Shown piece after piece: positions 7,557 to 16,163 of a stretch of DNA of 64,000 nucleotides (the stretch's first letter is position 1; every line of letters starts with the position of its first letter). The notes beneath the pieces are model-generated. The model searched no databases and was not told the origin of the DNA. It saw only the letters and a list, made by a program, of their open reading frames with translations. Both the position numbers and the translations under genes were made by a program. This DNA is from Chthonomonas sp. (GTDB lineage Bacteria; Armatimonadota; Fimbriimonadia; Fimbriimonadales; Fimbriimonadaceae): the NCBI GenBank assembly GCA_016788115.1, contig JAEURR010000005.1:186001-250000 (forward strand), read 5' to 3'.

Positions 7557-8564
7557 TTGAAAGTGAAAACCTTAAAGTATTTACCCATCCTTGCGGCACT
7601 CGCGGTCGGCCTCACAGGCTGCGGCAAGAGCGGCCCAGCTGCCTCGAAGGGCGACACCCTTGCCATCGTAAACGGTGAGAAGATTTCTCTCGACGAGTAC
7701 TTGCGGTACATGGAGAACAAGCCTCAGATGCGGGTCGTGACCGGTGACGGTCAGGTCGCCGCCGCGCAGGTCGCGGACACGGTCGGCTTCCAGTCGCTCC
7801 AGGACTTGATCCAGCAGAAGCTCGTTCTGCAAATGGCCAAGGACGAGGGCGTGCTGCCCACCGAAGACGATTTGATCAAGGAGATTGAGTTCCAGAAGAA
7901 GCTTCGATCGACCTTTATGAGCGACATGACCCGGATCGGTCTCACCGTAGACGATATTCGCGTCCGCCTCAAGGTCGACTTGGCTCGGGAGCGTTTGCTC
8001 ACGAAGAACATCACGGTCAAGCCCGAAGAAATCGACCAGTACATCAAGGACAATCCCCAGGCTTTCACCACGCCAGCGATGGCTGAGACGCTGTACATCT
8101 TCGCTCGCAATGAGGACCGCAGGGCGGTCGTCGAGAAGGAGCTCGCTCGCGGTCAGGCGTTTGCCACCGTTGCGGCGCAGTACAGCCAGAATCAGAGCCC
8201 GGACGGCAGCAATGTGTATCAGGAGCGCGTCATTGAGCGCATGCCGGTCCAGTTCCGCGCCGCGATTGTCAAGGCAGCGGTCAGCACCCAGACCGATTGG
8301 ATTCGCATGGACGACGGTTTCGTCAAGTTCTACGTCCGCAACAAGACTGAAGCCAAGAAGGAGACCATCGACGACACCAAGAAGGAAAGCGTTCGACGCC
8401 AGTTGGCCATCCAGAAGGGTATGCAAGCTCGCGAAATCGACAAGACCCTCTTGAACAAGTTCAAGGAAGCAAAGATCGACGTCAAGTACGACCCGCTCAA
8501 GGCTCTGTACGGCGACTTCGACAAAAAGCTGAAGGAGACCAAGTCCGGCGCGACCGGCAGCTAA
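7557..8564 (+). CDS. SurA/PrsA-like peptidylprolyl isomerase lipoprotein
   Basis: A 335-residue secreted protein. The start is a TTG nine bases after GGAG (7544-7547), giving the signal peptide LKVKTLKYLPILAALAVGL with lipobox LTGC, so Cys22 would be lipidated. Residues about 30-180 match the helical SurA-N type chaperone region (VNGEKISLDEYLRYM, LQDLIQQKLVLQMA), followed by a degenerate parvulin-like part and a Lys-rich tail. Such proteins help fold exported proteins at the outer face of the inner membrane. The parvulin active site cannot be confirmed by eye, so catalytic isomerase activity is uncertain. A hairpin follows the gene. Confidence 0.8.
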   Translation: MKVKTLKYLPILAALAVGLTGCGKSGPAASKGDTLAIVNGEKISLDEYLRYMENKPQMRVVTGDGQVAAAQVADTVGFQSLQDLIQQKLVLQMAKDEGVLPTEDDLIKEIEFQKKLRSTFMSDMTRIGLTVDDIRVRLKVDLARERLLTKNITVKPEEIDQYIKDNPQAFTTPAMAETLYIFARNEDRRAVVEKELARGQAFATVAAQYSQNQSPDGSNVYQERVIERMPVQFRAAIVKAAVSTQTDWIRMDDGFVKFYVRNKTEAKKETIDDTKKESVRRQLAIQKGMQAREIDKTLLNKFKEAKIDVKYDPLKALYGDFDKKLKETKSGATGS

Positions 8565-8584
8565 CGCTCCAAAGAGGCTCTCGA

Positions 8585-8615
8585 TGCGGCGTGACTCCTC
8601 GTGGGTCACGCCGCA
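8585..8615 (+). terminator. Hairpin downstream of the SurA-like gene
   Basis: Perfect 11-base inverted repeat TGCGGCGTGAC / GTCACGCCGCA with a nine-base loop, 20 bases after the stop codon, followed by only a short T-rich tail (CTCTTTG). It fits an intrinsic terminator with a weak U-tract. Confidence 0.7.
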
Positions 8616-8738
8616 CTCTTTGCCAATGTGCATTTTTGTACGAACTTTTGCAGATAGACCTCATCCTGGTAGAAAATCGTGGAACAAGATGAGTAGCGCC
8701 AGTGATTTCGCTGGCCGCTGAACCGAGCACAATCGCTT

Positions 8739-9308
8739 ATGGACCGAAGAACCGAACTACTGAAATGCGCCTACGAAATCGTAGGGCGTGATGGGCTCGA
8801 AGGGCTGCACGCCCGGGCAGTCGCGTCGGAACTCGGGATCAACCATGCGACCGTGCACTACTACTTCCCGACTCGGAACGACTTGCTTCTGGCGCTCGTG
8901 GACTATGCCGAGGAGCGGTTCCTCAAAGACCGTGAGGCAATCCTGGCGCGAGCATCCGATCCGATCTCGAAGATGGAGGCGGAGATTGCCTTGTACGAGG
9001 CCTACTGCCGCCCCGCAAGCCGATTCTTTCGCGTCTGGACGTCGCTATTCGTTGCAGCCCAATCGAGCGACGTCCTGCGCGATCGACTGCGCCGATTCAG
9101 CAACGTGTGGACCCAGCGGTTCGCAGATACGAAGAACCTCGCGGGCTATGCCACGACGCTAAGCCAAGGACCGCTCGCCGAGCCGTACACGTTCATTGCG
9201 ACGATGCTCGGGCTAGGGCTGATGGCGCAATTGCACCAGAACCTGGACGACACCCGCTTCCGGATCGACAAGATCGTCGACACCGTTTTTGAGCGCAAAC
9301 CGGACTAA
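8739..9308 (+). CDS. TetR family transcriptional regulator
   Basis: A 189-residue regulator. The N-terminal helix-turn-helix LHARAVASELGINHATVHYY at about residues 23-42, then FPTRNDLLLALV, is typical of TetR. The C-terminal ligand domain is not assignable to a subfamily. Its stop overlaps the stop of the convergent OppD-like gene by four bases (CTAA). No obvious target gene is divergent from it, so its regulon is unknown. Confidence 0.88.
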   Translation: MDRRTELLKCAYEIVGRDGLEGLHARAVASELGINHATVHYYFPTRNDLLLALVDYAEERFLKDREAILARASDPISKMEAEIALYEAYCRPASRFFRVWTSLFVAAQSSDVLRDRLRRFSNVWTQRFADTKNLAGYATTLSQGPLAEPYTFIATMLGLGLMAQLHQNLDDTRFRIDKIVDTVFERKPD

Positions 9309-10243
9309 CCGTTCGGTCGCCAGCAAGCCACGCGGTGGCCACTTCCATCTGACTCGAGCGCGGGGTCCTGCTCACACTGCTCAGCCCTTAGCGGACATCG
9401 CGGCGCATACGCGCATCCCATTGGCATGGCGTTGAATGCGGGTGGCTGACCTGGAATCGATTCCAATCGATGCGCGCCAACTCGGGGGACGGAAGCCAGG
9501 AGCGCACGGGTGTAGGGGTGCCTTGGGTTGGTCAGAACCTCACCAGTGACTCCCTGTTCGACCACGCGTCCAGCGTAGAAAACCGCCATCCGCTGCGACA
9601 CCTCGGCGATGACTCCGATATCGTGCGAGATGAGCAGCACTGCGGTACCGTTCTCCTCCTGCAACCTCTTCAGTAGCTGCAAAATCTGCGCCTGGAGGCT
9701 TACGTCGAGCGCGGTGGTCGGTTCGTCCGCAATCAGGACCTTCGGTTGGCACGCGAAGGCGCACGCGATCACCACACGCTGGCGCTGGCCGCCGGACATC
9801 TGGTGGGGAAACTTGCGCGCTGACTTCTCGGGCTCCGGCACCCCCACGCGCTCAAGCATTGTCACGGCTGCCTTCCTGGCCTCGGTGCGGCCCATTCCCC
9901 GGTGAAGCTCGTAGACCTCGGCGATCTGGTGCCCCACGCGCATGACGGGGTTCAGGCTACTGAATGGATCTTGCATCACGACCGCGATCTCTGATCCTCG
10001 GATCTGCTGCCAGTCTCGTTCGCGCAAACTCATCAACTCGCGCCCGGCAAGCCGGATCGATCCGGTGACCACGCCCGGCGCTGGCACCATGCCCATAAGG
10101 GCGTGGCCCGTCATCGATTTGCCGCAACCTGATTCGCCAACCACCCCAAGGGTCTGACCTGCTTGCAGGTCGAAGCTGACCCCACGCAGGATTTGCGTCT
10201 GCGATATGGCGACCCGCAGGTCGTTCACTTCCAGCACCGACAT
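9305..10243 (-). CDS. Oligopeptide/dipeptide ABC transporter ATP-binding protein (DppD/OppD type)
   Basis: A 312-residue ATPase with Walker A GESGCGKS at 36-43, signature MSGGQRQR at 149-156, Walker B VLIADEP near 169-175 and the Cys-rich C-terminal oligopeptide-transporter motif GCAYAPRC. In the family this subunit pairs with DppF and two permeases to import peptides or nickel. None of these partners lies in the window, so it is an orphan ATPase gene here. It is flanked by a TetR gene (convergent) and a response regulator gene (divergent). Confidence 0.9.
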   Translation of the reverse strand: MSVLEVNDLRVAISQTQILRGVSFDLQAGQTLGVVGESGCGKSMTGHALMGMVPAPGVVTGSIRLAGRELMSLRERDWQQIRGSEIAVVMQDPFSSLNPVMRVGHQIAEVYELHRGMGRTEARKAAVTMLERVGVPEPEKSARKFPHQMSGGQRQRVVIACAFACQPKVLIADEPTTALDVSLQAQILQLLKRLQEENGTAVLLISHDIGVIAEVSQRMAVFYAGRVVEQGVTGEVLTNPRHPYTRALLASVPRVGAHRLESIPGQPPAFNAMPMGCAYAPRCPLRAEQCEQDPALESDGSGHRVACWRPNG

Positions 10244-10273
10244 CGGGCTCTATTATGGGCGACCCAGCGCATG

Positions 10274-10279
10274 TATACT
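10274..10279 (+). promoter_or_regulatory. -10 box TATACT of the response regulator gene
   Basis: A near-consensus TATACT ends seven bases before the ATG, so the transcript would start at or next to the A of the start codon. No Shine-Dalgarno sequence is present. No clear -35 box. Confidence 0.55.
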
Positions 10280-10286
10280 CGCGTCT

Positions 10287-10949
10287 ATGAGTGGCCCCAT
10301 CAAGATCGTCGTCGCAGAAGATGAGGCGGCGTACCGTAATGCGCTGCAAAAGTGCCTCAGTCTGATGCCGGAATGCGATTTGGTGGCGATCTGCAAGGAT
10401 GGTCAGGAGGCGCTCGACACGTGCCTGCAGAATCCTCCCGACGTGCTGCTCACGGACATCAACATGCCGCGGATGGACGGGGTCGAGCTGATCCGGCGCC
10501 TGCTTAAGCAAGAAAAGGATGTCCGGGTGGTCGTACTGACTGTTCAAGAAGACTCGGACACGGTGTTTGACGCGATCCGCGCAGGTGCGTTAGGCTACTT
10601 GCTGAAGACCTCCACGCCGAACGATGTAGTGGATGCGATTCGCTTTGCCGAGCGCGGCGAGGCCAAGATCACGCCGAAGATTGCCGCGCAAGTGCTCGCC
10701 GATTTCCGGCGAGTCCGTGAGGACGATGACACCGACGACACCGAACTGTACGTCCTCAGCGACCGCGAATCAGAGATCCTTGATCTGATTGCCAAAGGGC
10801 TCCGAAACAAGGAAATCGCCAGTCAACTCTGCATCGCGGAGAAAACGGTGAAGAACCACGTGAGCAATATTCTCAAGGCGCTTCAGGTCAACAGCCGCAC
10901 CGAGGCGGCGATGAAGGCGCTTCGCGCTAAGCTCGTCGCGGATAACTAA
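10287..10949 (+). CDS. NarL/FixJ family two-component response regulator
   Basis: A 220-residue regulator. The receiver domain covers about residues 5-120, with acidic Glu11/Asp12, phospho-acceptor Asp57 in LLTDINMPRMDG, and the conserved Thr (VVLTVQ) and Lys (YLLKTS). A LuxR-type DNA-binding domain follows at about 150-215 (LSDRESEILDLIAKGLRNKEI). The frame is open upstream, but the receiver starts exactly at this ATG. No histidine kinase is adjacent, so it is an orphan regulator. Its TAA overlaps the stop of the convergent membrane protein gene by four bases. Confidence 0.93.
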   Translation: MSGPIKIVVAEDEAAYRNALQKCLSLMPECDLVAICKDGQEALDTCLQNPPDVLLTDINMPRMDGVELIRRLLKQEKDVRVVVLTVQEDSDTVFDAIRAGALGYLLKTSTPNDVVDAIRFAERGEAKITPKIAAQVLADFRRVREDDDTDDTELYVLSDRESEILDLIAKGLRNKEIASQLCIAEKTVKNHVSNILKALQVNSRTEAAMKALRAKLVADN

Positions 10950-11344
10950 CCGGTCCACTTAGGGCGGAAGTACGCCAGGTACGCCGCCCGCAGCGACGAG
11001 ATCGTGTTGATGAGCCCAAAGATCGCGGCAAGAATCCACCATAGAACCGGCTTGAGGATGACCGACCACCAGTTGATGGAATCTAGCCCCTGCTGGCTGG
11101 CGTTCCACAGGGTCCAGATGGTGTGGCCGATGAAGATAAGCGCCACCAACGCGGTGATTCCGAAAACAATCAAGTCATCGCGCAACGCACGCCACGCGTG
11201 ATGCCGTTCGTACGTCCCACGGGGAAACACCATCGCCGCCACCAGTGGGCCAAAAACCGGTACGGGGATGCTGACCAGGTACGCGCCGGCAGCAAGGACC
11301 TTGCCGTGACTCGATACTTCGGCGTTCACCAGATTTGTCATCAT
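10946..11344 (-). CDS. Small DUF4870-like membrane protein
   Basis: A 132-residue membrane protein with about three hydrophobic helices (near 12-35, 55-78 and 95-120). The pattern PVFGPLVAAMVFPRG followed by RHHAWRALRDDLIVFGI resembles the DUF4870/Tic20-like family, where a conserved HA-x-AL sits at the start of a helix. The ATG is chosen because AAGGGCAGT precedes it, though the frame continues upstream. Function unknown. Confidence 0.65.
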   Translation of the reverse strand: MMTNLVNAEVSSHGKVLAAGAYLVSIPVPVFGPLVAAMVFPRGTYERHHAWRALRDDLIVFGITALVALIFIGHTIWTLWNASQQGLDSINWWSVILKPVLWWILAAIFGLINTISSLRAAYLAYFRPKWTG

Positions 11345-11421
11345 ACTGCCCTTACGATTCGCAATCGACACGCGTTTCAGAGGGGGACCCATGTCCAACT
11401 GTTATACTTCTTAACATTCTT

Positions 11422-12693
11422 ATGCACGCCCGACTTGCTGCTCTTCTCGCGATTGCCCTGTGTTCATGCCATGTTTCCTGGGGCGAAGTTATTGCCCCGG
11501 ATCCCGCCGAACAGCTGGCGAGCTTGCGCGACGAGAGCGTCAACATCCTCTCACGGCTCGGCGATCTCACCAAGAAAAGCGATGTGCTGAGCACCGAAGA
11601 GGGCATGAAGCTTTTGCAGGAGCTCGTCGATCAGATGAAGGATGTCAACGCGCGGATTCGGGCGCTCGAAGCCACGATTGCGCAGCAGCCCAAGCCCGCG
11701 GCCCCCAAATTCCCAATCACGACTCCGAACGGATACATCCAATTCCAGTTCCGTGATAGCGATCGCCCTAGCGCGCGGCAGAACTCGTTCCACTTGCGCC
11801 GTGTTCGACTTGGCGGACGCGTGCAGATCGATCCTCAGACCACCGGACGCTTCTCGTATGAGCTCGCTTCCGGCGTCGGTGCGGTGACGGGAACGGTCCG
11901 CGAAGCGTCGATCGAAAACCAGCGGGGGATTCTTACGCTTCGGCTTGGGCAGTTTGCCGCTCCGATGGGCTACGAAATCCCGCGCTCTTCGGCGGACCGC
12001 GAGATGCCTGAGCAATCGACCATCAACCGCACGCTCTTCGATTCCGAGTTTGTGGTCGGCGTCTCTGGCACCGTCGCAGTGGACAAGCGCTTGTCCGTGA
12101 CCGGCGCGGTGGTGAATTCGCTCGCCACGTACGATCCAGAGCAGCGCAACCTCGCCCAGGGTGGTCCCGGACGTCGCCAAGCGGTCATTGGAAGCGTGCG
12201 CTACAGCGACGGCAGAGGGCTCTCGGTGGGGCTGAGCGGGTTCACTGGCGTCCGTCCTGCATTCGCGACCGGCACCACCGCCACCAACGGCAAGGAGATT
12301 ATTGCTCCGGCCGTTCGACGGTCATTCGTACTCGTCGATGCATCGGCCCTCGGGGTCTGGGACTCAAAGATTGATCTCCGCGGCGAGTACCTGTTCGGTA
12401 CTGACCGCAACAACCTCGGCAGCAACTCGGCCAGCGTGAGCCGCAACAAGGCGAATCTGAACGGTTGGCATGCGTTGCTTTCATACCGAACTCGCCCGAA
12501 TCAGCGCGCGTTCGTACGATTCGAGGAATTCGACCCGAACACGTTGACGCGCCGCGATGTGGTCGGTGCGATGGGGTTGGGCTACTCATACGACATGAAT
12601 CCCAACACCCGCCTGACGGCAGCCATCGAATGGTTCCGAGAGCCTGCCGGACGCACCCGCATGCTCACCCTCCGCAGCCAAATTCGCTTCTGA
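11422..12693 (+). CDS. Porin-like outer membrane beta-barrel protein
   Basis: A 423-residue exported protein with an N-terminal signal peptide (about 1-21), a charged coiled-coil-like segment (about 27-78) and a C-terminal domain of repeated amphipathic strands ending in RSQIRF, an aromatic terminal residue as in outer membrane barrels. Strand-like blocks such as NGYIQFQFRDSD and GILTLRLGQFAAPMGYE resemble phosphate-selective (OprP/OprO-like) porins. Substrate unknown. The coiled coil may tether the barrel to the peptidoglycan or trimerise it (inference). TATACT at 11403-11408 is a candidate -10 box. Confidence 0.75.
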   Translation: MHARLAALLAIALCSCHVSWGEVIAPDPAEQLASLRDESVNILSRLGDLTKKSDVLSTEEGMKLLQELVDQMKDVNARIRALEATIAQQPKPAAPKFPITTPNGYIQFQFRDSDRPSARQNSFHLRRVRLGGRVQIDPQTTGRFSYELASGVGAVTGTVREASIENQRGILTLRLGQFAAPMGYEIPRSSADREMPEQSTINRTLFDSEFVVGVSGTVAVDKRLSVTGAVVNSLATYDPEQRNLAQGGPGRRQAVIGSVRYSDGRGLSVGLSGFTGVRPAFATGTTATNGKEIIAPAVRRSFVLVDASALGVWDSKIDLRGEYLFGTDRNNLGSNSASVSRNKANLNGWHALLSYRTRPNQRAFVRFEEFDPNTLTRRDVVGAMGLGYSYDMNPNTRLTAAIEWFREPAGRTRMLTLRSQIRF

Positions 12694-12733
12694 ACCCGAG
12701 CCGAAAGTGCCCTCCGCGGAGTAGAAACAAGGG

Positions 12734-13162
12734 ATGGTTAACGTTGAATGGAAGGGCCAGATGGCCTTTGAAGCGAACCCGCCTTCGGGCAATCGATTTG
12801 TCATGGACGCATACCCCGAGGCCGGCGGTGCCAACCGCGGACCGACCCCTTTGGAAGCCCTGCTGAGCAGCATCGCTGCATGCAGCGCGATGGACGTTAT
12901 ATCGATCCTTGAGAAGAAGAAGCAGGTGGTGACTTCGTACCGCGTCGAGGTTGACGGCGAGCGCAGTGCACCCGAGGGCGCGTACCCCCGCCCCTACACC
13001 TCGATCACGGTGCGGCACATCGTCGCCGGTGATAACTTGGACCCAGCTGCGGTCGAGCGGGCAGTTCAACTCAGCGATGAGAAGTACTGCACCGTGGTGA
13101 GCACGCTGCGTGCAGCTCCTGAAGTCAAGAGCGTTTGGGAAATCGCTTCGCCGGTTAGCTGA
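12734..13162 (+). CDS. OsmC/Ohr family protein
   Basis: A 142-residue OsmC-fold protein. The two conserved redox cysteines are visible, one in IAACSAMDV (about residue 51) and one in SDEKYCTVV (about residue 118), along with the characteristic PLEALLSSIAAC helix. Members reduce organic hydroperoxides using the cysteine pair. The subfamily here is closer to YhfA/OsmC-like than Ohr, by the lack of the RGG-type loop. Cytoplasmic. Stop overlaps the convergent TPR gene by eight bases. Confidence 0.88.
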   Translation: MVNVEWKGQMAFEANPPSGNRFVMDAYPEAGGANRGPTPLEALLSSIAACSAMDVISILEKKKQVVTSYRVEVDGERSAPEGAYPRPYTSITVRHIVAGDNLDPAAVERAVQLSDEKYCTVVSTLRAAPEVKSVWEIASPVS

Positions 13163-13658
13163 GCCGCTCGTGGCCCGGGCTCGATTGCGGTCGCATCCCG
13201 AGGAGCAGTTCGCGCTGAGCTGCGCTCTGCTCGATCGTGGCGATAATCGCGCACTCTAGCGTGTCCAACCTTGTTTGGAGGTCTGCGCGAGTGCGTTCGT
13301 GCGTCTCGACGCCAATGGCGCGCCGCAAGCATTCGCCAGCAGCAGCAAACTGACCGAGTTGCTCGTGGCAGGCGGCCTGGAGGCCCAAATAGCCTGGTTC
13401 GTGCGGGTTGCGCGCGATGAGTCGGCGCAGGCATTCCAGCGACTGGGGGTATTGCCCCAAGTGCCAGTGAGCGCGGGCCGTGGCCTCAAGCGCGATGAGG
13501 TTGCCGGGTTCGAGTCGCTGCAGGCGACGGCCCAGGCGCACGACCTGTGTCCATTCCCGTGCAGAAACGCACACGGTGATCTCATCCTGAAGCGTTCGGA
13601 TCCGACTCATTGCATCAACAAAAGGTGCTTGCGCACCATAGGTTCTCGCTTTTCGCAT
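13155..13658 (-). CDS. TPR-repeat protein
   Basis: A 167-residue, all-helical protein with at least two tetratricopeptide-like repeats: ALEATARAHWHLGQYPQSLECL (about 55-76 in part) and GLQAACHEQLGQFAAAGECL. The ATG is preceded at eight bases by GGAGGAG, one of the stronger ribosome sites in the window. No signal peptide. Probably a cytoplasmic protein-interaction protein. The partner is unknown. Confidence 0.7.
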   Translation of the reverse strand: MRKARTYGAQAPFVDAMSRIRTLQDEITVCVSAREWTQVVRLGRRLQRLEPGNLIALEATARAHWHLGQYPQSLECLRRLIARNPHEPGYLGLQAACHEQLGQFAAAGECLRRAIGVETHERTRADLQTRLDTLECAIIATIEQSAAQRELLLGMRPQSSPGHERLS

Positions 13659-13752
13659 TGTGGGCTCTCCTCCATGAATGGCTCAGTTCGCACCGGCCAG
13701 CCCTGACATCACAGAGTATCTGGTTTCGGTGGCGATTGCCATTGCACATTTC

Positions 13753-15720
13753 TCAGGTTTGAGCCTCTTCGTACGGGCTCATGGCAATAATCTGGCGTTC
13801 TTGCGGGGGTGATTTTTCATTCCCTTTTTGGACACTGACCTTCGCCTTGAATGCCAGCGGAATTCGGGCGCGTCCATCGGGGGTCGTGACGGCGGTCATT
13901 GCGGCGGTCGCGGTCGCTTCGTTGGCCCATGTTCGGGCAAACGGTTCGGCCACATCGCGCAGGAATACAACGTAGTCGCCCTCGCCTCGGCGGCACAGCA
14001 ACCCACCCGGCGGCAGGCTCGCTCGCAACCGTCGGGCAAACGCTGTTGTCGCGTGCTCATAGGAAGGCGGACCGTACTCGGCGACGATCTCTTCCCTGCG
14101 AATCGGTTCAAGGTAAACCAAGCACCCGTCGGGCTTGGCATTCATGTGCTCGGTGAACTCGCGTGGCGTGACAAGACCTTCGGCGGTGGACCGGGCTTCG
14201 ATACGTCCGACCGCTTGGGTCAATTCAGCACCGATCATGCGCAGGCGTTCCAATTGCGGAATGTCGATGCCTCCCGAACGATGGGTCGCTGCGGTGATAA
14301 ATCCAATCGGGCCCTCGCTCCAGCGCATCGGGATGAGCGCAAAGCTACCCACGCGCTTCTGCAGGGCGATCTTGCGGTCGATCTGATCGTCCTCGGTCGT
14401 GTCAAACATCGCTACTTCGGGCGCGCCCGCCTCAAGCCAAGCGTGCATACCTTGGGAATCTCCAAACTGAATCGCTTCTACCAGGCTGGCAGCCGCGCCT
14501 TCGCGGGCAGCGCACACCGAGTCGCCGTCATCGAGGAAATGGATCGCCAGGTGGTCTAGCCCCAGAGTAGTCCACATCTCGCGCACGACACGGGCAGCGA
14601 GGTGAACCGTCGAGTCCGATCCCGTCGTGATGCTGGCGATCGCATAGAGCGTTTCCGTTTCGGCCAATCGGCGTCGTAGAACGTCGCTCTCGAGTTCTTC
14701 GCGAACGAATCGGCTGAGAATCGGGAGCGCTTCTTCTGCAAGATCGTACGCCTGCTGGAGGTGATTCGGGTTCGAATCGTGCAAGCACAAGACCCCCAGG
14801 ATGCGACCGCGATCTTTCAGAACCAGGCTGCGGGAGATTAGCTGCATGGCGGGGGACTTCACCGACCGCAGCCACAAATCGACTTGCGAGCGTAGGCTGA
14901 CTTCGCTAAGATTTCCGGTGAGGGGCACAACGCTGGTCTGTGCGCGATCGGGCTGGTCGCCGCTCGTCGCGACGACGCTCAGAACTTCGCGCATCTGGGC
15001 AACGGTGTACAGCGTGACGCCGCTGGCACCCGTGATCTCGCGCAACTTATCGGTTAGGCGCTGCTGCAAGCGGTCTCCGGTTCCGAAGGCGGCCTCCAAG
15101 ACTTGCATACTCACGCGGTCACGGCGGCTTCTGCGTTCCAGCGTCTGGGTGTGATCGCGCAATCGGCGGTAGTTCTCGCGCAGATCGATCAAGGCGCGCG
15201 CAAGGTCCTCGTCTAGGGTTGGTGCCGATTCAGTGATGGGCTCAGGCGCAAGGGCAGGGGTCTCCGAGGCTTGGGTGATCGCCGGGGCGGGACGGCAGGC
15301 GATCAACACGAGCAGGAAGATCGCACCCGACTGGAGCATCGCGAGTTGCGGCTCAAGCGGCGTGCGGGCGACGAGGGTCGCGGCATAGAAAAGTGCGGCG
15401 CACACGGGGGCCATCATGGCGGGGTGAATTCGATGACGAATAGTCGCATGTGCGCACGGAATCAAAACGAGAAAGCCAAATGGGAGCAGGAGGTCTTGCC
15501 GGGCAAGGGTAAGCGCAATCAAGCCTGCGTCGATGCCCGCGAGGAGGAGCGAGAGTCCGGGTCCGCGGAGGCTACGCTTCTGGGCGATAGCCACGACAAG
15601 CGCAAAGGAAGCGTAGATCGCCCCGATGCGCCAGGCCCACTCGAACGGAAGGCCTATTCCGCGAAAACTCAGCGCCACCAGCGCGCCACCACCCAAGATG
15701 CGAGTTAAGAACTCAACCAT
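13753..15720 (-). CDS. Membrane GAF-domain sensor protein with degenerate GGDEF-like C-terminus
   Basis: A 655-residue protein. The first 140 residues hold about five hydrophobic helices, then a Pro-rich linker and a coiled coil (about 165-205). Two GAF-like domains follow (about 205-345 and 350-500). The last 140 residues look like a diguanylate cyclase fold, but the GGDEF signature is replaced: RRGEGDYVVFL occupies the place of the usual R-x-GGDEF strand-turn. Catalysis is therefore unlikely, though nucleotide binding or dimer signalling remains possible. No partner gene is adjacent. The nearby orphan response regulator at 10287 is a candidate (inference). Confidence 0.75.
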   Translation of the reverse strand: MVEFLTRILGGGALVALSFRGIGLPFEWAWRIGAIYASFALVVAIAQKRSLRGPGLSLLLAGIDAGLIALTLARQDLLLPFGFLVLIPCAHATIRHRIHPAMMAPVCAALFYAATLVARTPLEPQLAMLQSGAIFLLVLIACRPAPAITQASETPALAPEPITESAPTLDEDLARALIDLRENYRRLRDHTQTLERRSRRDRVSMQVLEAAFGTGDRLQQRLTDKLREITGASGVTLYTVAQMREVLSVVATSGDQPDRAQTSVVPLTGNLSEVSLRSQVDLWLRSVKSPAMQLISRSLVLKDRGRILGVLCLHDSNPNHLQQAYDLAEEALPILSRFVREELESDVLRRRLAETETLYAIASITTGSDSTVHLAARVVREMWTTLGLDHLAIHFLDDGDSVCAAREGAAASLVEAIQFGDSQGMHAWLEAGAPEVAMFDTTEDDQIDRKIALQKRVGSFALIPMRWSEGPIGFITAATHRSGGIDIPQLERLRMIGAELTQAVGRIEARSTAEGLVTPREFTEHMNAKPDGCLVYLEPIRREEIVAEYGPPSYEHATTAFARRLRASLPPGGLLCRRGEGDYVVFLRDVAEPFARTWANEATATAAMTAVTTPDGRARIPLAFKAKVSVQKGNEKSPPQERQIIAMSPYEEAQT

Positions 15721-15946
15721 AAAGCTTCACTCTAGGTTCTCGGCATAGCAAAACCTAAAGCTCAGGGTGAGGTTCGGGAGCGCACAAGGTTTTTTTAAGG
15801 GATGCAACGTATCGGCGATGACTTACGTCTTCACTGATAACGCGGGCCACCCTCGGGCGAACTAGGGTATAACCCGGCTCGCGGGACATCCTGCACCTGC
15901 AGCGAAGCTGTAGGAAACAAAACAAATCCGGAGGTGTTGCAACACT

Positions 15947-16081
15947 ATGAAGAAGATCTTTACTTTTCTGATGATCGTGAGCGTGATGGGCGGAGTGCTC
16001 GCTGGTTGCTCGGGCGGCGACAAGGCTGCTGAGGGCGGAGATGCCGCTAAGCCAGCAGCTGAAGGCGAAGCTGCCAAGTAA
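15947..16081 (+). CDS. Small 44-residue lipoprotein
   Basis: A very short gene with strong signals: GGAGG about 12 bases before the ATG, a classic signal peptide MKKIFTFLMIVSVMGG, lipobox VLAGC (Cys21) and an Ala/Glu/Lys/Gly-rich mature tail of 23 residues. A good terminator hairpin follows. Such mini-lipoproteins are often abundant envelope components (Lcp- or Lpp-like by size only). No homolog can be claimed. Its promoter may be the TATAAC at 15868-15873. Confidence 0.8.
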   Translation: MKKIFTFLMIVSVMGGVLAGCSGGDKAAEGGDAAKPAAEGEAAK

Positions 16082-16127
16082 CTACGAGCACTCGTAAGGC
16101 GCTTTAACGCCGCACGAAATCCACATG

Positions 16128-16157
16128 AGGGCCTCGGAGATTCTTCTCCGGGGCCTT
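16128..16157 (+). terminator. Intrinsic terminator between convergent genes
   Basis: A 12-base-pair hairpin (arms AGGGCCTCGGAG and CTCCGGGGCCTT, loop ATTCTT, two G-U pairs) between the mini-lipoprotein and the convergent gene that ends at 16164. It can serve the plus strand, with GTGTGTTT following. Confidence 0.7.
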
Positions 16158-16163
16158 GTGTGT

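Noticed and set aside
12712-12721. Ten-base palindrome CTCCGCGGAG before the OsmC gene
   Set aside because: GC-rich palindromes of this size are expected by chance at this base composition and no second copy is near.
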